DNA of 64,000 nt from Shimazuella soli. Lineage in GTDB: Bacteria > Bacillota > Bacilli > Thermoactinomycetales > Thermoactinomycetaceae. Numbering within the stretch: the first letter of the stretch is position 1; each line of letters begins with the position of its first letter. Below are positions 54,103 through 63,042 of this stretch, piece after piece. The translations under genes were made by a program, and so were the position numbers. The stretch is from assembly GCF_022511585.1 (NCBI RefSeq), contig NZ_JAKWBN010000010.1, forward strand, positions 20,197 to 84,196, read 5' to 3'. The notes beneath the pieces are model-generated. The model had not been told where the DNA came from. It saw nothing but the letters and a program-made list of their open reading frames with translations, and made no database searches.

Positions 54103-54657
54103 CTAACGAATCATTGCTAGTACTTCCGCTCGCTTTTCAGCAGAATCTGCAAACACACCTCTAACTGCTGTTGTTATTGTTTTTGCACCTGGTTTTTTTA
54201 CTCCCCTCATCGTCATACACATATGTTCTGCTTCAATCATGATCATCACGCCATGTGGTTCTAATTTAGACATGATTGCATCAGCCACAGTTGCTGTAAT
54301 CCGCTCTTGCAACTGAGGTCGTTTGGATAAAATCTCTACTGCTCGAGCTAATTTACTCAACCCAGTTACGCGACCACTTTTTGGAATATAAGCAACATGA
54401 GCATGTCCAAAAAAAGGAATCAAATGATGTTCGCATATAGAATAAAAAGGTATATCTTTTACTAAAACCAACTCTTCATGTTCTTCACTAAAAACAACAG
54501 AAAAAAGTTCTTCCGGATTTTCCGTAAGACCTGCAAACACTTCTTCATACATACTTGCAACACGAGTAGGTGTTTCTAGCAAACCTTCTCTATTTGGGTC
54601 TTCGCCTATTGCTTCTAGTATTAGTTTGATCGCTTGTTCCAGTTTTGGTTTATCCAT
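54103..54657 (-). CDS. folE: GTP cyclohydrolase I (MtrA)
   Basis: A 184-residue enzyme starting folate synthesis from GTP. Zinc ligands in [18 protein letters not shown] and the later [16 protein letters not shown], with [16 protein letters not shown] between. Known as mtrA in B. subtilis, where it is co-transcribed with mtrB. ATG start behind AGAAGGGAA. Here it follows hbs. Confidence 0.97.
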   Translation of the reverse strand: MDKPKLEQAIKLILEAIGEDPNREGLLETPTRVASMYEEVFAGLTENPEELFSVVFSEEHEELVLVKDIPFYSICEHHLIPFFGHAHVAYIPKSGRVTGLSKLARAVEILSKRPQLQERITATVADAIMSKLEPHGVMIMIEAEHMCMTMRGVKKPGAKTITTAVRGVFADSAEKRAEVLAMIR

Positions 54658-54679
54658 CTATAAATTCCCTTCTTAATAT

Positions 54680-54715
54680 ACACAAAAAGACCCAAGAAAA
54701 AGGGTCCCCTTGTGT
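54680..54715 (-). terminator. Terminator after hbs
   Basis: ACACAA/TTGTGT and GACCC/GGGTC nested stems around an A-rich loop, with TTTTTGTG on the minus strand. Confidence 0.75.
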
Positions 54716-54756
54716 TTATATGTAGTCCCATCCGATGGATAGAAAAAAGAAGTATA

Positions 54757-55032
54757 TTATTTGTTTACTTCTTCTTTCAATTGTTTGCCTGGTTTGAAAG
54801 CAGGAACTTTCATTGCAGGGATGTCAATTTCTTCACCGGTTTGCGGATTACGTCCTTTACGAGCAGCACGCTCACGGACTTCAAAGTTTCCAAACCCGAT
54901 CAGTTGAACTTTTTCTCCAGCACCTAGTGCCTCAGAGATTACAGATAGTACTGCTTCTACTGATTGTGTAGCTTCTTTTTTAGTTGTTTCTGTAGCTTCT
55001 GCTACTTTGTTGATTAGATCGGTTTTGTTCAT
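54757..55032 (-). CDS. hbs: DNA-binding protein HU
   Basis: A 91-residue nucleoid protein ([40 protein letters not shown] with the DNA-contacting arm, [16 protein letters not shown]). Dimer that bends DNA. Start at 55032 behind GGAGG. Between spoIVA and folE as in B. subtilis. Confidence 0.98.
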   Translation of the reverse strand: MNKTDLINKVAEATETTKKEATQSVEAVLSVISEALGAGEKVQLIGFGNFEVRERAARKGRNPQTGEEIDIPAMKVPAFKPGKQLKEEVNK

Positions 55033-55153
55033 AACCGCACCTCCTGTACAAATCACCTATTGTCACAGTAAAGGGACAATACGTGGGACACATCTATACT
55101 AATACAAGCAATGACCGTAGTTCAAGTACTATAAATGATTTTTCCTAAAAAAT

Positions 55154-55182
55154 AAGGTCGATAGTTTCAAACTATCGACCTT
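55154..55182 (-). terminator. Terminator of spoIVA
   Basis: Perfect 14-bp stem AAGGTCGATAGTTT/AAACTATCGACCTT with one-base centre, T-run beyond. Confidence 0.9.
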
Positions 55183-55186
55183 TTTC

Positions 55187-56665
55187 TTATAATATGATGG
55201 CAATCAGTCCGCCTGACCCTTCATTTATAATCCTTTCTAGTGTCTCTTGCAGCTTAAATCGGGCATTTTCCGGCATCATGGATAATTTTGCTTGAATCCC
55301 TTCTCTTACAATGGAATTAAGAGAACGCCCAAAGATATCGGATTCCCAAATGCGAAGCGGATCTTGCTCAAAATCTCTCATCAAATAGTTAACTAACTCT
55401 TCTGATTGTCGTTCTGTTCCTATAATTGGAGCAAACTCCGAATTTACATTTACTCGAATCATATGAATGGAAGGTGCTGTTGCTTTTAAACGAACCCCAA
55501 AACGGGAACCCTGCTTGATTAACTCCGGCTCATCTAAGCTCATCTCTTCCAAAGTAGGCGCTGCAACACCATAACCTGTTGTTTTGACCATCTGCAAAGC
55601 TTCAGAAACTTTATCATACTCACGCTTAGCGATGGAAAAATCTTGCATCAATTGTAGCAGGTGATCACGTCCTCTTATCTCTTCTCCTACTACTTCTGTT
55701 AATACCCGATCATACAATTCATCTGGTGCATACAAATCAATTTCTGCTACTCCTTGACCCATGTGCATACCAGAGAGTGCTGCCTTATCAATAAATTCAT
55801 ATTCATAAAATTTACCAACTACCCGATCTACATCACGGAGTCTTCGTATATCTTTAACTGTCTCTCGAACAGACACCTCAAATTCTTGTCGTAACCAATG
55901 CTTATCTTCCAATACCATTACCCAACTAGGAAGATTCACATTGACCTCATGTACTGGGAATTCAAATAATACTTCACGCAGAACTCCTAAAATCTCTTCC
56001 TCATTCATTGTAGCAACACTTACAGCTACTACTGGAATATCGTACTTTTCCACAAGAGATAAACGTAGTTGTTCCGTCTCTTCACTTTGAGGGTGAGTAG
56101 AATTGAGGATCATGATAAATGGTTTTCCAACTTCTTTTAATTCTTCTACTACACGTTCTTCCATTTCTTCATAAGCACTTCTTGGTATATCCGTAATGCT
56201 ACCATCTGTTGTAACTACAATACCAAGTGTAGAATGTTCTTGGATAACTTTTCTGGTTCCCACTTCAGCAGCTTCTTGAAACGCAATTGGCTCTTCAAAC
56301 CATGGAGTATTAATCATTCTAGGTCCATTTTCATCTTCATAACCTTTTGCGCCTTCGATTGCATATCCAACACAGTCGACTAAACGAACGTTGACATCTA
56401 ATCCTTCATCCACTAATACGTTTATCGCTTGATTTGGTACAAATTTTGGTTCGATGGTTGTAATTGTTTTGCCTGCCCCACTGTGTGGCAGCTCGTCAAT
56501 TGCTCTTGTTCTCTCAGAGGAATCTGCGATATTAGGAATAACAACTTGCTCCATAAAGCGTTTTATAAAAGTTGACTTCCCGGTTCTAACTGCACCTACT
56601 ACCCCCAAGTAGATGTCTCCACCTGTGCGTTCTGCAATATCTTTTAAGATATCTACTTTTTCCAT
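55187..56665 (-). CDS. spoIVA: Spore coat basement-layer ATPase SpoIVA
   Basis: A 492-residue cytoskeletal ATPase that polymerises on the forespore to anchor the coat. N-terminal Walker A GVVGAVRTGKSTFIKRF, DCVGYAIEGAKGYEDENGPR, and the conserved C-terminus ending INEGSGGLIAIIL. ATG start with GAGGAGGG. A sigma-E-like promoter (56755-56782) lies upstream. The length is equal to the family. Confidence 0.98.
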   Translation of the reverse strand: MEKVDILKDIAERTGGDIYLGVVGAVRTGKSTFIKRFMEQVVIPNIADSSERTRAIDELPHSGAGKTITTIEPKFVPNQAINVLVDEGLDVNVRLVDCVGYAIEGAKGYEDENGPRMINTPWFEEPIAFQEAAEVGTRKVIQEHSTLGIVVTTDGSITDIPRSAYEEMEERVVEELKEVGKPFIMILNSTHPQSEETEQLRLSLVEKYDIPVVAVSVATMNEEEILGVLREVLFEFPVHEVNVNLPSWVMVLEDKHWLRQEFEVSVRETVKDIRRLRDVDRVVGKFYEYEFIDKAALSGMHMGQGVAEIDLYAPDELYDRVLTEVVGEEIRGRDHLLQLMQDFSIAKREYDKVSEALQMVKTTGYGVAAPTLEEMSLDEPELIKQGSRFGVRLKATAPSIHMIRVNVNSEFAPIIGTERQSEELVNYLMRDFEQDPLRIWESDIFGRSLNSIVREGIQAKLSMMPENARFKLQETLERIINEGSGGLIAIIL

Positions 56666-56754
56666 CCATTACCCTCCTCAAAGGTTCATGCTTTGCTGGG
56701 TTTATTGCCGGTTTGAAGGCTATCCCTCCCCTCCGGTTTACGCTATACGCTACT

Positions 56755-56782
56755 AATATATGAGCTCATTCTCTTAATATGA
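56755..56782 (-). promoter_or_regulatory. Sigma-E-like promoter of spoIVA
   Basis: Minus strand TCATATT, 13 bp, CATATATT. This agrees with the sigma-E consensus kmATATT-N14-15-CATACAnT apart from one -10 base and 1 bp of spacing. The rest of 56666-56971 shows nothing else. Confidence 0.5.
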
Positions 56783-56971
56783 TTAACCTCTAAAGAAAAC
56801 TTGTCGTATGTCTTGTTGGTAGGCACAGACAAAGACTTAGTTGCTGTTAAGCAGATGAGATTATCCTTCTTTTTCAAATCTTTATCTGCTTAAGAAAATT
56901 GGTCGAACATTCCCGCAAGTAACAAAGGTAATGAATGGATAAAGTTCAACTGCACTTTCTAATTCGTATTT

Positions 56972-57013
56972 CTAAAAAAAAGAGAGCTACATTTCATTGT
57001 TGTAGCTCTTTAC
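56972..57013 (-). terminator. Terminator of the yphE/yphF/small-protein genes
   Basis: AGAGCTACA/TTGTAGCTCT stem with T-run on the minus strand (TTTTTTTT). It includes the stop of the 44-residue gene. Confidence 0.8.
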
Positions 57014-57121
57014 CTTTTCTTTTTTTGCAGTATGAAATGCAACAACTTTTATGCTTGCAAATAGATAACCTGACATAAATACACCTGGAATAAGGATGAG
57101 GTGAAACAAAACTGTATTCAT
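56987..57121 (-). CDS. Small membrane protein, 44 residues
   Basis: A short ORF starting at ATG 57121 and ending TAG 56987. It encodes a hydrophobic N-terminal half (MNTVLFHLILIPGVFMSGYL) and a basic tail (HTAKKEKVKSYNNEM). AGAGAGGTAGGG precedes the start with normal spacing. It lies between the yphF-like gene and spoIVA and ends in a terminator. I do not recognise the family. By context it may belong with sporulation genes. Confidence 0.6.
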   Translation of the reverse strand: MNTVLFHLILIPGVFMSGYLFASIKVVAFHTAKKEKVKSYNNEM

Positions 57122-57176
57122 CCCAAGACCCTACCTCTCTATTGGTTACCTTTCATCATATGAATCTTCTAAGAAA

Positions 57177-57878
57177 TTATGAAGAAAAAAGTATTTCTCC
57201 CTGCTTTCCAACTTTTAATACTGGTGAGAAAGCTGGGACAAACAGCGAGTTTTTTGCCATGAATAAGCGAAGATCTTCCTGTGTGGAAGGCTTTTGCTTT
57301 GCAGTTTGGATTAATCGAGTGACATCACCGCGATAATCTAAAAAAATACGGCCATTTTTATCCATTAAGATAGGCAAATTAGCTTCTGAAAAATAGGGAG
57401 ATGGGATTTTGATGTCTGACATATGTAATTTTTCTAAATCAACATCGAAAAATCCATTTGATTCTTTTGACCTGATTGGAAAACTTTTGTTTTTCGATTT
57501 GTAGTTGTTAACTGCCAGTTGTACTTTTTCTACTTCATCATTCACACGGAGGTCAAATAAGCGAACAAGTGGTTGTTTCCCTTCTGCGCCTACATAGACA
57601 TATAGAAAATCCCCACCTTTTTCATATGCAGTCATTGGGATTTCCGGTAATAATTGAAAATCTACCAGATAATGCGAAGTGAACTTTCTGTCATCAGTTG
57701 AATATTTGTATGGCAATGTTTTATGTTGCTGTAGATACTGTTCTGATTGAGCTTGTACCCTTGCTACATGATTTCCTATATCAGCAAGTTGTTGCCTCTC
57801 TTCTTGTGGATACATGCATGCTGTAAGGAGTAAAAAACCAATCATAATGGTACCCAAACGAAAGACATGCTGTTTCAT
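57177..57878 (-). CDS. yphF: YphF-like lipoprotein (DUF3939-type)
   Basis: A 233-residue protein with a lipoprotein signal (IMIGFLLLTACMYPQEER, lipobox LTAC) and an ectodomain containing YLVDFQLLPEIPMTAYEKGG and NYKSKNKSFPI. It corresponds in place and pattern to YphF of Bacillus, function unknown. Encoded next to a small membrane protein like YphE and near spoIVA. Confidence 0.82.
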   Translation of the reverse strand: MKQHVFRLGTIMIGFLLLTACMYPQEERQQLADIGNHVARVQAQSEQYLQQHKTLPYKYSTDDRKFTSHYLVDFQLLPEIPMTAYEKGGDFLYVYVGAEGKQPLVRLFDLRVNDEVEKVQLAVNNYKSKNKSFPIRSKESNGFFDVDLEKLHMSDIKIPSPYFSEANLPILMDKNGRIFLDYRGDVTRLIQTAKQKPSTQEDLRLFMAKNSLFVPAFSPVLKVGKQGEILFSS

Positions 57879-57892
57879 TTTTATTCATCCTC

Positions 57893-58054
57893 CTAAGCTG
57901 ATAATGCTCTAATTCCGAATAAAATAGCTATCAACAGTGTCACAAAGGCAATAACAAACAAAAGAATACGTAAGCTTCCCTTTTTTTGTTGTCTTGCAAA
58001 TGCAACAAAAAAATTAACCAGAATAAGAAAAAATATAGTGGCCATCAAAGACAT
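57893..58054 (-). CDS. yphE: YphE-like small membrane protein (DUF2768)
   Basis: A 53-residue protein with two transmembrane helices (MATIFFLILVNFFVAFA and LLFVIAFVTLLIAILFGI) separated by a basic RQQKKGS loop, as in YphE. Start at 58054 behind AAGGA. Precedes yphF by 14 bp. Function unknown, sporulation-region neighbour. Confidence 0.75.
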   Translation of the reverse strand: MSLMATIFFLILVNFFVAFARQQKKGSLRILLFVIAFVTLLIAILFGIRALSA

Positions 58055-58124
58055 GTATTGACATTCCTTTCTACTTTTAAGCAATTCCGCAGAAGCCTAT
58101 CCATTCATAGAGATAACCGTCTAG

Positions 58125-58152
58125 ACTTAAGGCTTAAGCCCCGCATATGATA
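58125..58152 (+). promoter_or_regulatory. Sigma-K-type promoter
   Basis: AC (58125-58126), exactly 17 bp, then CATATGATA (58144-58152). This matches AC-N17-CATAnnnTA, the consensus for late mother-cell sigma-K genes, about 32 bp before the downstream start. Confidence 0.6.
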
Positions 58153-58183
58153 GATGGACTAACGCCTGAATGGAGGAGTAGCA

Positions 58184-58756
58184 GTGAAAGAATCTCCTGT
58201 ACGATCAAAGCAATATCCCAGACGTCATGCAGCTCCTACAGGAAAAATATCCCGTAGGCCTCTACCAAGCCCTTCCGCCGTACCTAATATTAACATTTTA
58301 AAATTAATGAATGGGTTTGTCTCCTTCCGATCAACTGTTCATGATTTGAGCCAATCTTTACAACGATTAGAATCTATGATGGATCATACTGCAAAATTTT
58401 TCACTGTTGGAAGAGATATGCGAATGGGGAAACGTCCCTTTGTACCACAATTACCGAAACCCCCAGTGAGTAAAGATGAATTTAAAACAAAAGATGATTT
58501 TAAAGATGAGGATATACCCATTATTAAACTTCCTAAGATGCCACCCCCTCGTTCTCCATTTTTACGTTTGTTGCAATATGTAGATATGGGTAAAGTGCTA
58601 AATGTACTGCAATCCCCATTTATGCAAAATATTTTTACGCGTATGTTTGCAGCTAATCCAGGTCGGGTACGCACAAATACCGTTAAATCAAAACCAAGAA
58701 CAGTGCCACGAACAGCACGCGGTAGAAACATTAGAAGAAAAAGGGTAAAGCCATAG
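58184..58756 (+). CDS. Basic Pro/Arg-rich protein, candidate spore protein
   Basis: A 190-residue protein with GTG start behind TGGAGGAG. The N-terminus is Arg/Pro/Ser-rich (SKQYPRRHAAPTGKISRRPL). A central helical segment (FVSFRSTVHDLSQSLQRLES) is followed by an acidic linker, a second helix (FLRLLQYVDMGKVLNVLQSP) and a very basic tail (RTARGRNIRRKRVKP). No family recognised. A sigma-K-type promoter upstream and the spore-gene neighbours suggest a coat or spore-maturation protein. It is alone on the plus strand among minus-strand genes. Confidence 0.8.
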   Translation: MKESPVRSKQYPRRHAAPTGKISRRPLPSPSAVPNINILKLMNGFVSFRSTVHDLSQSLQRLESMMDHTAKFFTVGRDMRMGKRPFVPQLPKPPVSKDEFKTKDDFKDEDIPIIKLPKMPPPRSPFLRLLQYVDMGKVLNVLQSPFMQNIFTRMFAANPGRVRTNTVKSKPRTVPRTARGRNIRRKRVKP

Positions 58757-58770
58757 GGCTTACCCTTTTT
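58738..58770 (+). terminator. Terminator of the basic protein gene
   Basis: AAAAAGGGTAAAGCC pairs with GGGCTTACCCTTTTT around the stop codon, T-run beyond. Confidence 0.85.
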
Positions 58771-58923
58771 CTTTATTCATCATCCTATGTGTCTGATGGT
58801 GCATCAAAAACTGATCCCTGTCCCAGATACACCTATGCTCAAGTGTTTATAGGATAATGTTTCAAGCTACTCCTAGGATATGTTCCTAATACTCGATGCG
58901 ATATTAGATTGTGAAAAAAATTT

Positions 58924-59943
58924 TCACCAACCTTGTGCCATTTCCTGTAACTCTCTTGTCTTACCTCGACTCATTAAATCCTCAACAGCAATTTTAGGAT
59001 CTTTTCCTTGAAAGAGAACTGCATAGAGTTGCTCTGTAATCGGCATTTCAATATTATACTTTTCCTTTAATGCGTGGCCTGCACGGGTAGTTTTGACGCC
59101 CTCTACTACCATCTTCATCTCGGATAACACTTCCGTTAAACTTTTCCCTTGACTAATGGCATAGCCAGCACGCCAATTTCGGCTGTGCTTACTTGTACAA
59201 GTGCCAATTAAGTCTCCAACTCCAGCCAATCCAACAAACGTAATGGCTTCTGCCCCCATTGCTGTACCTACACGCGCGATCTCTGCCAATCCTCGTGTCA
59301 TTAGAGCGGCTCTAGCATTGTCCCCATATCCCAATCCATCGGCTAAACCAGTGGCTAAAGCGATAATATTTTTCAAAGCTCCACCTATTTCCACACCAAC
59401 TACATCTGGATTCGTATACACACGAAAATAGGAGTTGATAAATATAGTCTGGGTTAATTCTGCACTGTGCTGACAAGAAGAAGCTACGACTACTGTTGTA
59501 GGGGAACGTTTAATCACTTCTTCAGCATGACTAGGTCCTGACAAAACCACAATTCGTTCACCCCATTGTGGTAATTCCTCAGCAATTAACTCAGACATTC
59601 GTTTCCATGATTCTTGCTCAAAACCTTTTGTCGCATGGATGAGCAGTGCATCTGAGTGAACATAAGGTTTCACTTGTGTTAACATCTCACGCATCGCATG
59701 TGATGGAACAGCAAATAAAACAACCTCTTTATTAAAAACTACATTTTTTAATGAAGTATCTGCTTTTAAATGGAGGTGTAATTCAGCTTCCCCAAGATAA
59801 GCACGATTACGATGTACATTATTTATCTCATTTGACACTTCTTCTTTTCTTGCCCATATGGTAACTTCATGTCCATTATCAACTAAAACATTTGCCAAAA
59901 CGGTTCCCCAGCTTCCCGCACCAATAACTGCAATTCGCTTCAT
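58924..59943 (-). CDS. gpsA: Glycerol-3-phosphate dehydrogenase [NAD(P)+]
   Basis: A 339-residue enzyme supplying glycerol-3-phosphate for phospholipids. Rossmann loop IGAGSWGTVLANVL, VLSGPSHAEEV, catalytic lysine in GALKNIIALATGLADGLGYG, and KHSRNWRAGY. Start overlaps the plsY stop (TAATG) behind AAGGAGAG, linking it to the acyltransferase step that uses its product. Confidence 0.97.
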   Translation of the reverse strand: MKRIAVIGAGSWGTVLANVLVDNGHEVTIWARKEEVSNEINNVHRNRAYLGEAELHLHLKADTSLKNVVFNKEVVLFAVPSHAMREMLTQVKPYVHSDALLIHATKGFEQESWKRMSELIAEELPQWGERIVVLSGPSHAEEVIKRSPTTVVVASSCQHSAELTQTIFINSYFRVYTNPDVVGVEIGGALKNIIALATGLADGLGYGDNARAALMTRGLAEIARVGTAMGAEAITFVGLAGVGDLIGTCTSKHSRNWRAGYAISQGKSLTEVLSEMKMVVEGVKTTRAGHALKEKYNIEMPITEQLYAVLFQGKDPKIAVEDLMSRGKTRELQEMAQGW

Positions 59944-60557
59944 TATTTCTCTCCTTCCCTTTGACCAATCTTCCGTTCAGTCCCCTGAAATAAACTTTTG
60001 ATATTTCGTTTATGTCTGACAATAGCAAGTATAGCTATAACAAAGCTAAGCCAAAGATAGGGCTCAGGATAATGACCTTGAAGGGCTAAGACAGCAAAAG
60101 GTAAGCCAACAGTAAATACCAATGATCCAAGAGAGACAAATCGAGTGATAACAATAAGAAGAATAGCTATAATTCCAGATATAAGACCTGCATAAAACAT
60201 CAAGGAAACGACAACTCCTATTGTGGTTGCGACTCCTTTTCCTCCTCGAAAACGTAAAAAAATAGGCCAATTGTGGCCGAAAATGGCCAGCATCCCAGAG
60301 AGGGCTAAGACTATAGGGTCGTTTCCCACAAGGAGAAAAGTAGTGTATATAGCAAGAACACCTTTTAAAGCATCAAGAATTAAAACCGCTATTGCAGGAC
60401 CTTTCCCGAGTAACCTAAGGGTGTTGGTAGCTCCTGCATTACCACTACCGTGATCTCGAATATCCACACCTTTCACCCATCGTGCTATTAAGTAACTAAA
60501 ACTAATGGACCCTATTAAATAAGCGAGTACAATCGAAATAATAGCTAAGACGTCCAT
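59943..60557 (-). CDS. plsY: Glycerol-3-phosphate acyltransferase PlsY
   Basis: A 204-residue membrane acyltransferase transferring acyl from acyl-phosphate to glycerol-3-phosphate. Conserved loops: GSGNAGATNTLRLLGKGP, GHNWPIFLRFRGGKGVATT and a late RHKRNIKSLFQGTERKI. About five helices. ATG after GGGGAGG. Twelve bp after der, coupled to gpsA. In B. subtilis plsY is elsewhere. Confidence 0.96.
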   Translation of the reverse strand: MDVLAIISIVLAYLIGSISFSYLIARWVKGVDIRDHGSGNAGATNTLRLLGKGPAIAVLILDALKGVLAIYTTFLLVGNDPIVLALSGMLAIFGHNWPIFLRFRGGKGVATTIGVVVSLMFYAGLISGIIAILLIVITRFVSLGSLVFTVGLPFAVLALQGHYPEPYLWLSFVIAILAIVRHKRNIKSLFQGTERKIGQREGEK

Positions 60558-60569
60558 AAATCCTCCCCA

Positions 60570-61886
60570 TTATTTATTCTTTTTACGTAACAATATTCGT
60601 AGCGGTGTACCTTCGAACGCAAAAGCCTCTCTTAATTGATTTTCTAAATAGCGTAGATAACTAAAATGAGATAGTTCTGGATCATTTACAAACAAAACGA
60701 TGGTTGGTGGCTTTACAGCAACTTGTGTCGCATATTGTACTTTAAATCTTTTCCCTTTATCCGAAGGAGGTGGAGTCATGGTAATAGCGTCTTGTATCAC
60801 TTGATTAATAACTGAAGTCGAAATTCGCATTGCGTGTTGTTCTGCTACCTCTTTTACTTTTGGCAATACTTTTCCAACCCGTTGCTTCGTTTTAGCAGAA
60901 GTAAAAAGAATAGGTGCATAAGGCATAAACTGAAATTGAAACCGAACCTCTTTACGGAATCGATCCATTGTTTTTTCATCTTTTTCAACAGCATCCCACT
61001 TATTTACTACAAATATGGCAGCTCGTCCTGCTTCATGGGCATAACCTGCAATTTTTTTGTCTTGTTCGGCAATACCCCGTTCACCATCTAATACAATAAG
61101 ACAAACATCCGAACGTTCGATTGCTTGCATGGCTCGTAAAACACTAAATTTCTCAATGGATTCATATACTTTCCCACGTTTTCTAAGGCCTGCGGTATCA
61201 ATTAAGACATATTGCTCCCCTTCAAGGGTAAATGGGGTGTCGATTGCATCTCTAGTTGTACCTGCAACAGGACTTACGATCACTCGATCTTCCCCCAAAA
61301 TTGCATTGACAAGCGAAGATTTTCCTACGTTTGGACGACCGATTAACGATACTTTAATGGTTTCCTCATCATAAGTTTCTTCGAACTTCTCAGGGAAAAG
61401 AGATACCGTTAAATCTAGCAAATCACCTGTACCTGTACCATGTAAAGACGAAACGGCAACTACATGCTCAAAACCAAGTTGATAAAACTCATAAGCCAAA
61501 TCCGCATGCTTCACATGATCAATTTTGTTAGCGACAACAATTACAGGTTTATTTGTTTTATGTAACAAACGGGCTACTTCTTCATCACCAGCTGTAATAC
61601 CTTCTCTACCATCGACAACGAATAAAATAACATCTGATTCTGTTAAAGCCAATTCTGCTTGATTACGGATATGATCTAATATTTCATCTTGTTCTCCAAA
61701 TTCAAGACCACCAGTATCGATCACATGAAACCGTTCTCCATTCCAATCACTTTGGCAATAGATTCGATCTCTTGTAATTCCAGGTTGATCTTCAACAATT
61801 GCGATTCGCTCGCCAGCTAATCGGTTAAATATCGTTGATTTTCCTACGTTTGGTCTTCCTACAATTGCAACTACTGGTAAACTCAT
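60570..61886 (-). CDS. der: Ribosome-assembly GTPase Der (EngA)
   Basis: A 438-residue double GTPase for 50S maturation. First G domain: [25 protein letters not shown]. Second: [26 protein letters not shown]. Then a KH-like C-terminal domain. ATG behind AGGAAG. Same neighbourhood as in B. subtilis (yphC). Confidence 0.98.
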   Translation of the reverse strand: MSLPVVAIVGRPNVGKSTIFNRLAGERIAIVEDQPGITRDRIYCQSDWNGERFHVIDTGGLEFGEQDEILDHIRNQAELALTESDVILFVVDGREGITAGDEEVARLLHKTNKPVIVVANKIDHVKHADLAYEFYQLGFEHVVAVSSLHGTGTGDLLDLTVSLFPEKFEETYDEETIKVSLIGRPNVGKSSLVNAILGEDRVIVSPVAGTTRDAIDTPFTLEGEQYVLIDTAGLRKRGKVYESIEKFSVLRAMQAIERSDVCLIVLDGERGIAEQDKKIAGYAHEAGRAAIFVVNKWDAVEKDEKTMDRFRKEVRFQFQFMPYAPILFTSAKTKQRVGKVLPKVKEVAEQHAMRISTSVINQVIQDAITMTPPPSDKGKRFKVQYATQVAVKPPTIVLFVNDPELSHFSYLRYLENQLREAFAFEGTPLRILLRKKNK

Positions 61887-61970
61887 GTAAACTTCCTCAC
61901 TTCATTTATCACTTTGATCGTCAAAGTCTCCCTCATCCAGTTTACCTATCGTGGGTTCGGACTTCAACCG

Positions 61971-62150
61971 TTAATGTTTTACGATGATATAAGTTGATTC
62001 ATTTAACTTATGTACCATTGCGTCTAATATCTTTTCCAATAAAAAGGCTCTTTCTATTAATTCTTTCTCGTTTTCCGTTACAAAAATAGGAGAACCACCT
62101 CCTACTAAATCCCGCTTAGTTGTTATAATAGCTAATATTTTTTCCTTCAT
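61971..62150 (-). CDS. Capping-complex subunit for YIEGIA
   Basis: A 59-residue protein (KILAIITTKRDLVGGGSPIF, VTENEKELIERAFLLEKILD, HKLNESTYIIVKH), the small partner always next to YIEGIA proteins in spore formers. Start at 62150 behind GGTGGAG, 13 bp after the YIEGIA gene. Exact role unsettled, probably sporulation. A 7-bp perfect inverted repeat (ACTTTGA/TCAAAGT) lies at 61910-61926. Confidence 0.8.
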   Translation of the reverse strand: MKEKILAIITTKRDLVGGGSPIFVTENEKELIERAFLLEKILDAMVHKLNESTYIIVKH

Positions 62151-62163
62151 TCCAATTCTCCAC

Positions 62164-63042
62164 CTACTTTTTTTCATCAAATTGATTTGGTTTACGCACA
62201 GCACTTTCAAGTACAGGTACATTTTCAATAATTTTTATTAATCTAGGTATATTTCTTTCTTGAGGTAAAAGGACTAAACCCAGTCGACCATCTTTTAAAT
62301 CTAACTTTGCTAAAGGGGTTAAAGCAGGTTCACCAGAATCTCTGAATACCCCTAATATAGAAGAAACATCATGCAAAATAGCTTGGCGCTGACCGAGATT
62401 AGAAATGGTTATTCTACTGCTCGCATTTCGTGGTTTTATGATAATGCCTACTCCATTTTCCATAATCCGTTTTAGATTATCTTCTAAACCAATATTCATC
62501 AAATAAATATCATCTGCATATAGACTAGGACCTTTAACACGAAGTGGAACTTCATATACAAAACCAATCTGACCCATTGTCTTTCCTGACTTTAAAAAGC
62601 TAGATAAAAAGATAACGACAACTCCTACGATCAATCCAAAAATCCAATTACCAAACATGACAGTAGCACTTGTAAATAAAGATGCTAGTATGACAATATA
62701 ATTTCTCCCTTCAAAAACCATTGCTATTCCTTCAATATAGCTAAATCCTCTTGGGACTAATTCATTTTCATCTAACTTTTGCAGAGCTTGTCTTTCCATA
62801 TTTCGTACATCTCGAAACTGTTGAGCTGCAAGAGATAAAAAAGTAACTGCTGTATAGTCCGGTTTTAAGAGTGCAGGGATTGCAACTGCCCCTAATGCAG
62901 AGGCAATTAAGCCCAAGGCTAAATGAATAACTTGCCCATGTGGATAGGTAGGATATTGGCGGTAATCACTTTGAAGCAAAAGCAATCTAGTGATGAAACC
63001 AATTGCAACTCCTAATACTATAGCTAACGTTTCTTTATCCAA
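62164..63042 (-). CDS. YIEGIA family membrane protein
   Basis: A 292-residue membrane protein with the eponymous YIEGIA in RGFSYIEGIAMVFEGRN. Several helices lie in the N-terminal two thirds (ETLAIVLGVAIGFITRLLLL, GLIVGVVVIFLSSFL), then a soluble C-terminal domain (LVLLPQERNIPRLIKIIENV). Found only in spore formers, the counterpart of yphB in B. subtilis. Start TTG at 63042 behind GGAGG. Operon with the capping subunit. Confidence 0.85.
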   Translation of the reverse strand: MDKETLAIVLGVAIGFITRLLLLQSDYRQYPTYPHGQVIHLALGLIASALGAVAIPALLKPDYTAVTFLSLAAQQFRDVRNMERQALQKLDENELVPRGFSYIEGIAMVFEGRNYIVILASLFTSATVMFGNWIFGLIVGVVVIFLSSFLKSGKTMGQIGFVYEVPLRVKGPSLYADDIYLMNIGLEDNLKRIMENGVGIIIKPRNASSRITISNLGQRQAILHDVSSILGVFRDSGEPALTPLAKLDLKDGRLGLVLLPQERNIPRLIKIIENVPVLESAVRKPNQFDEKK

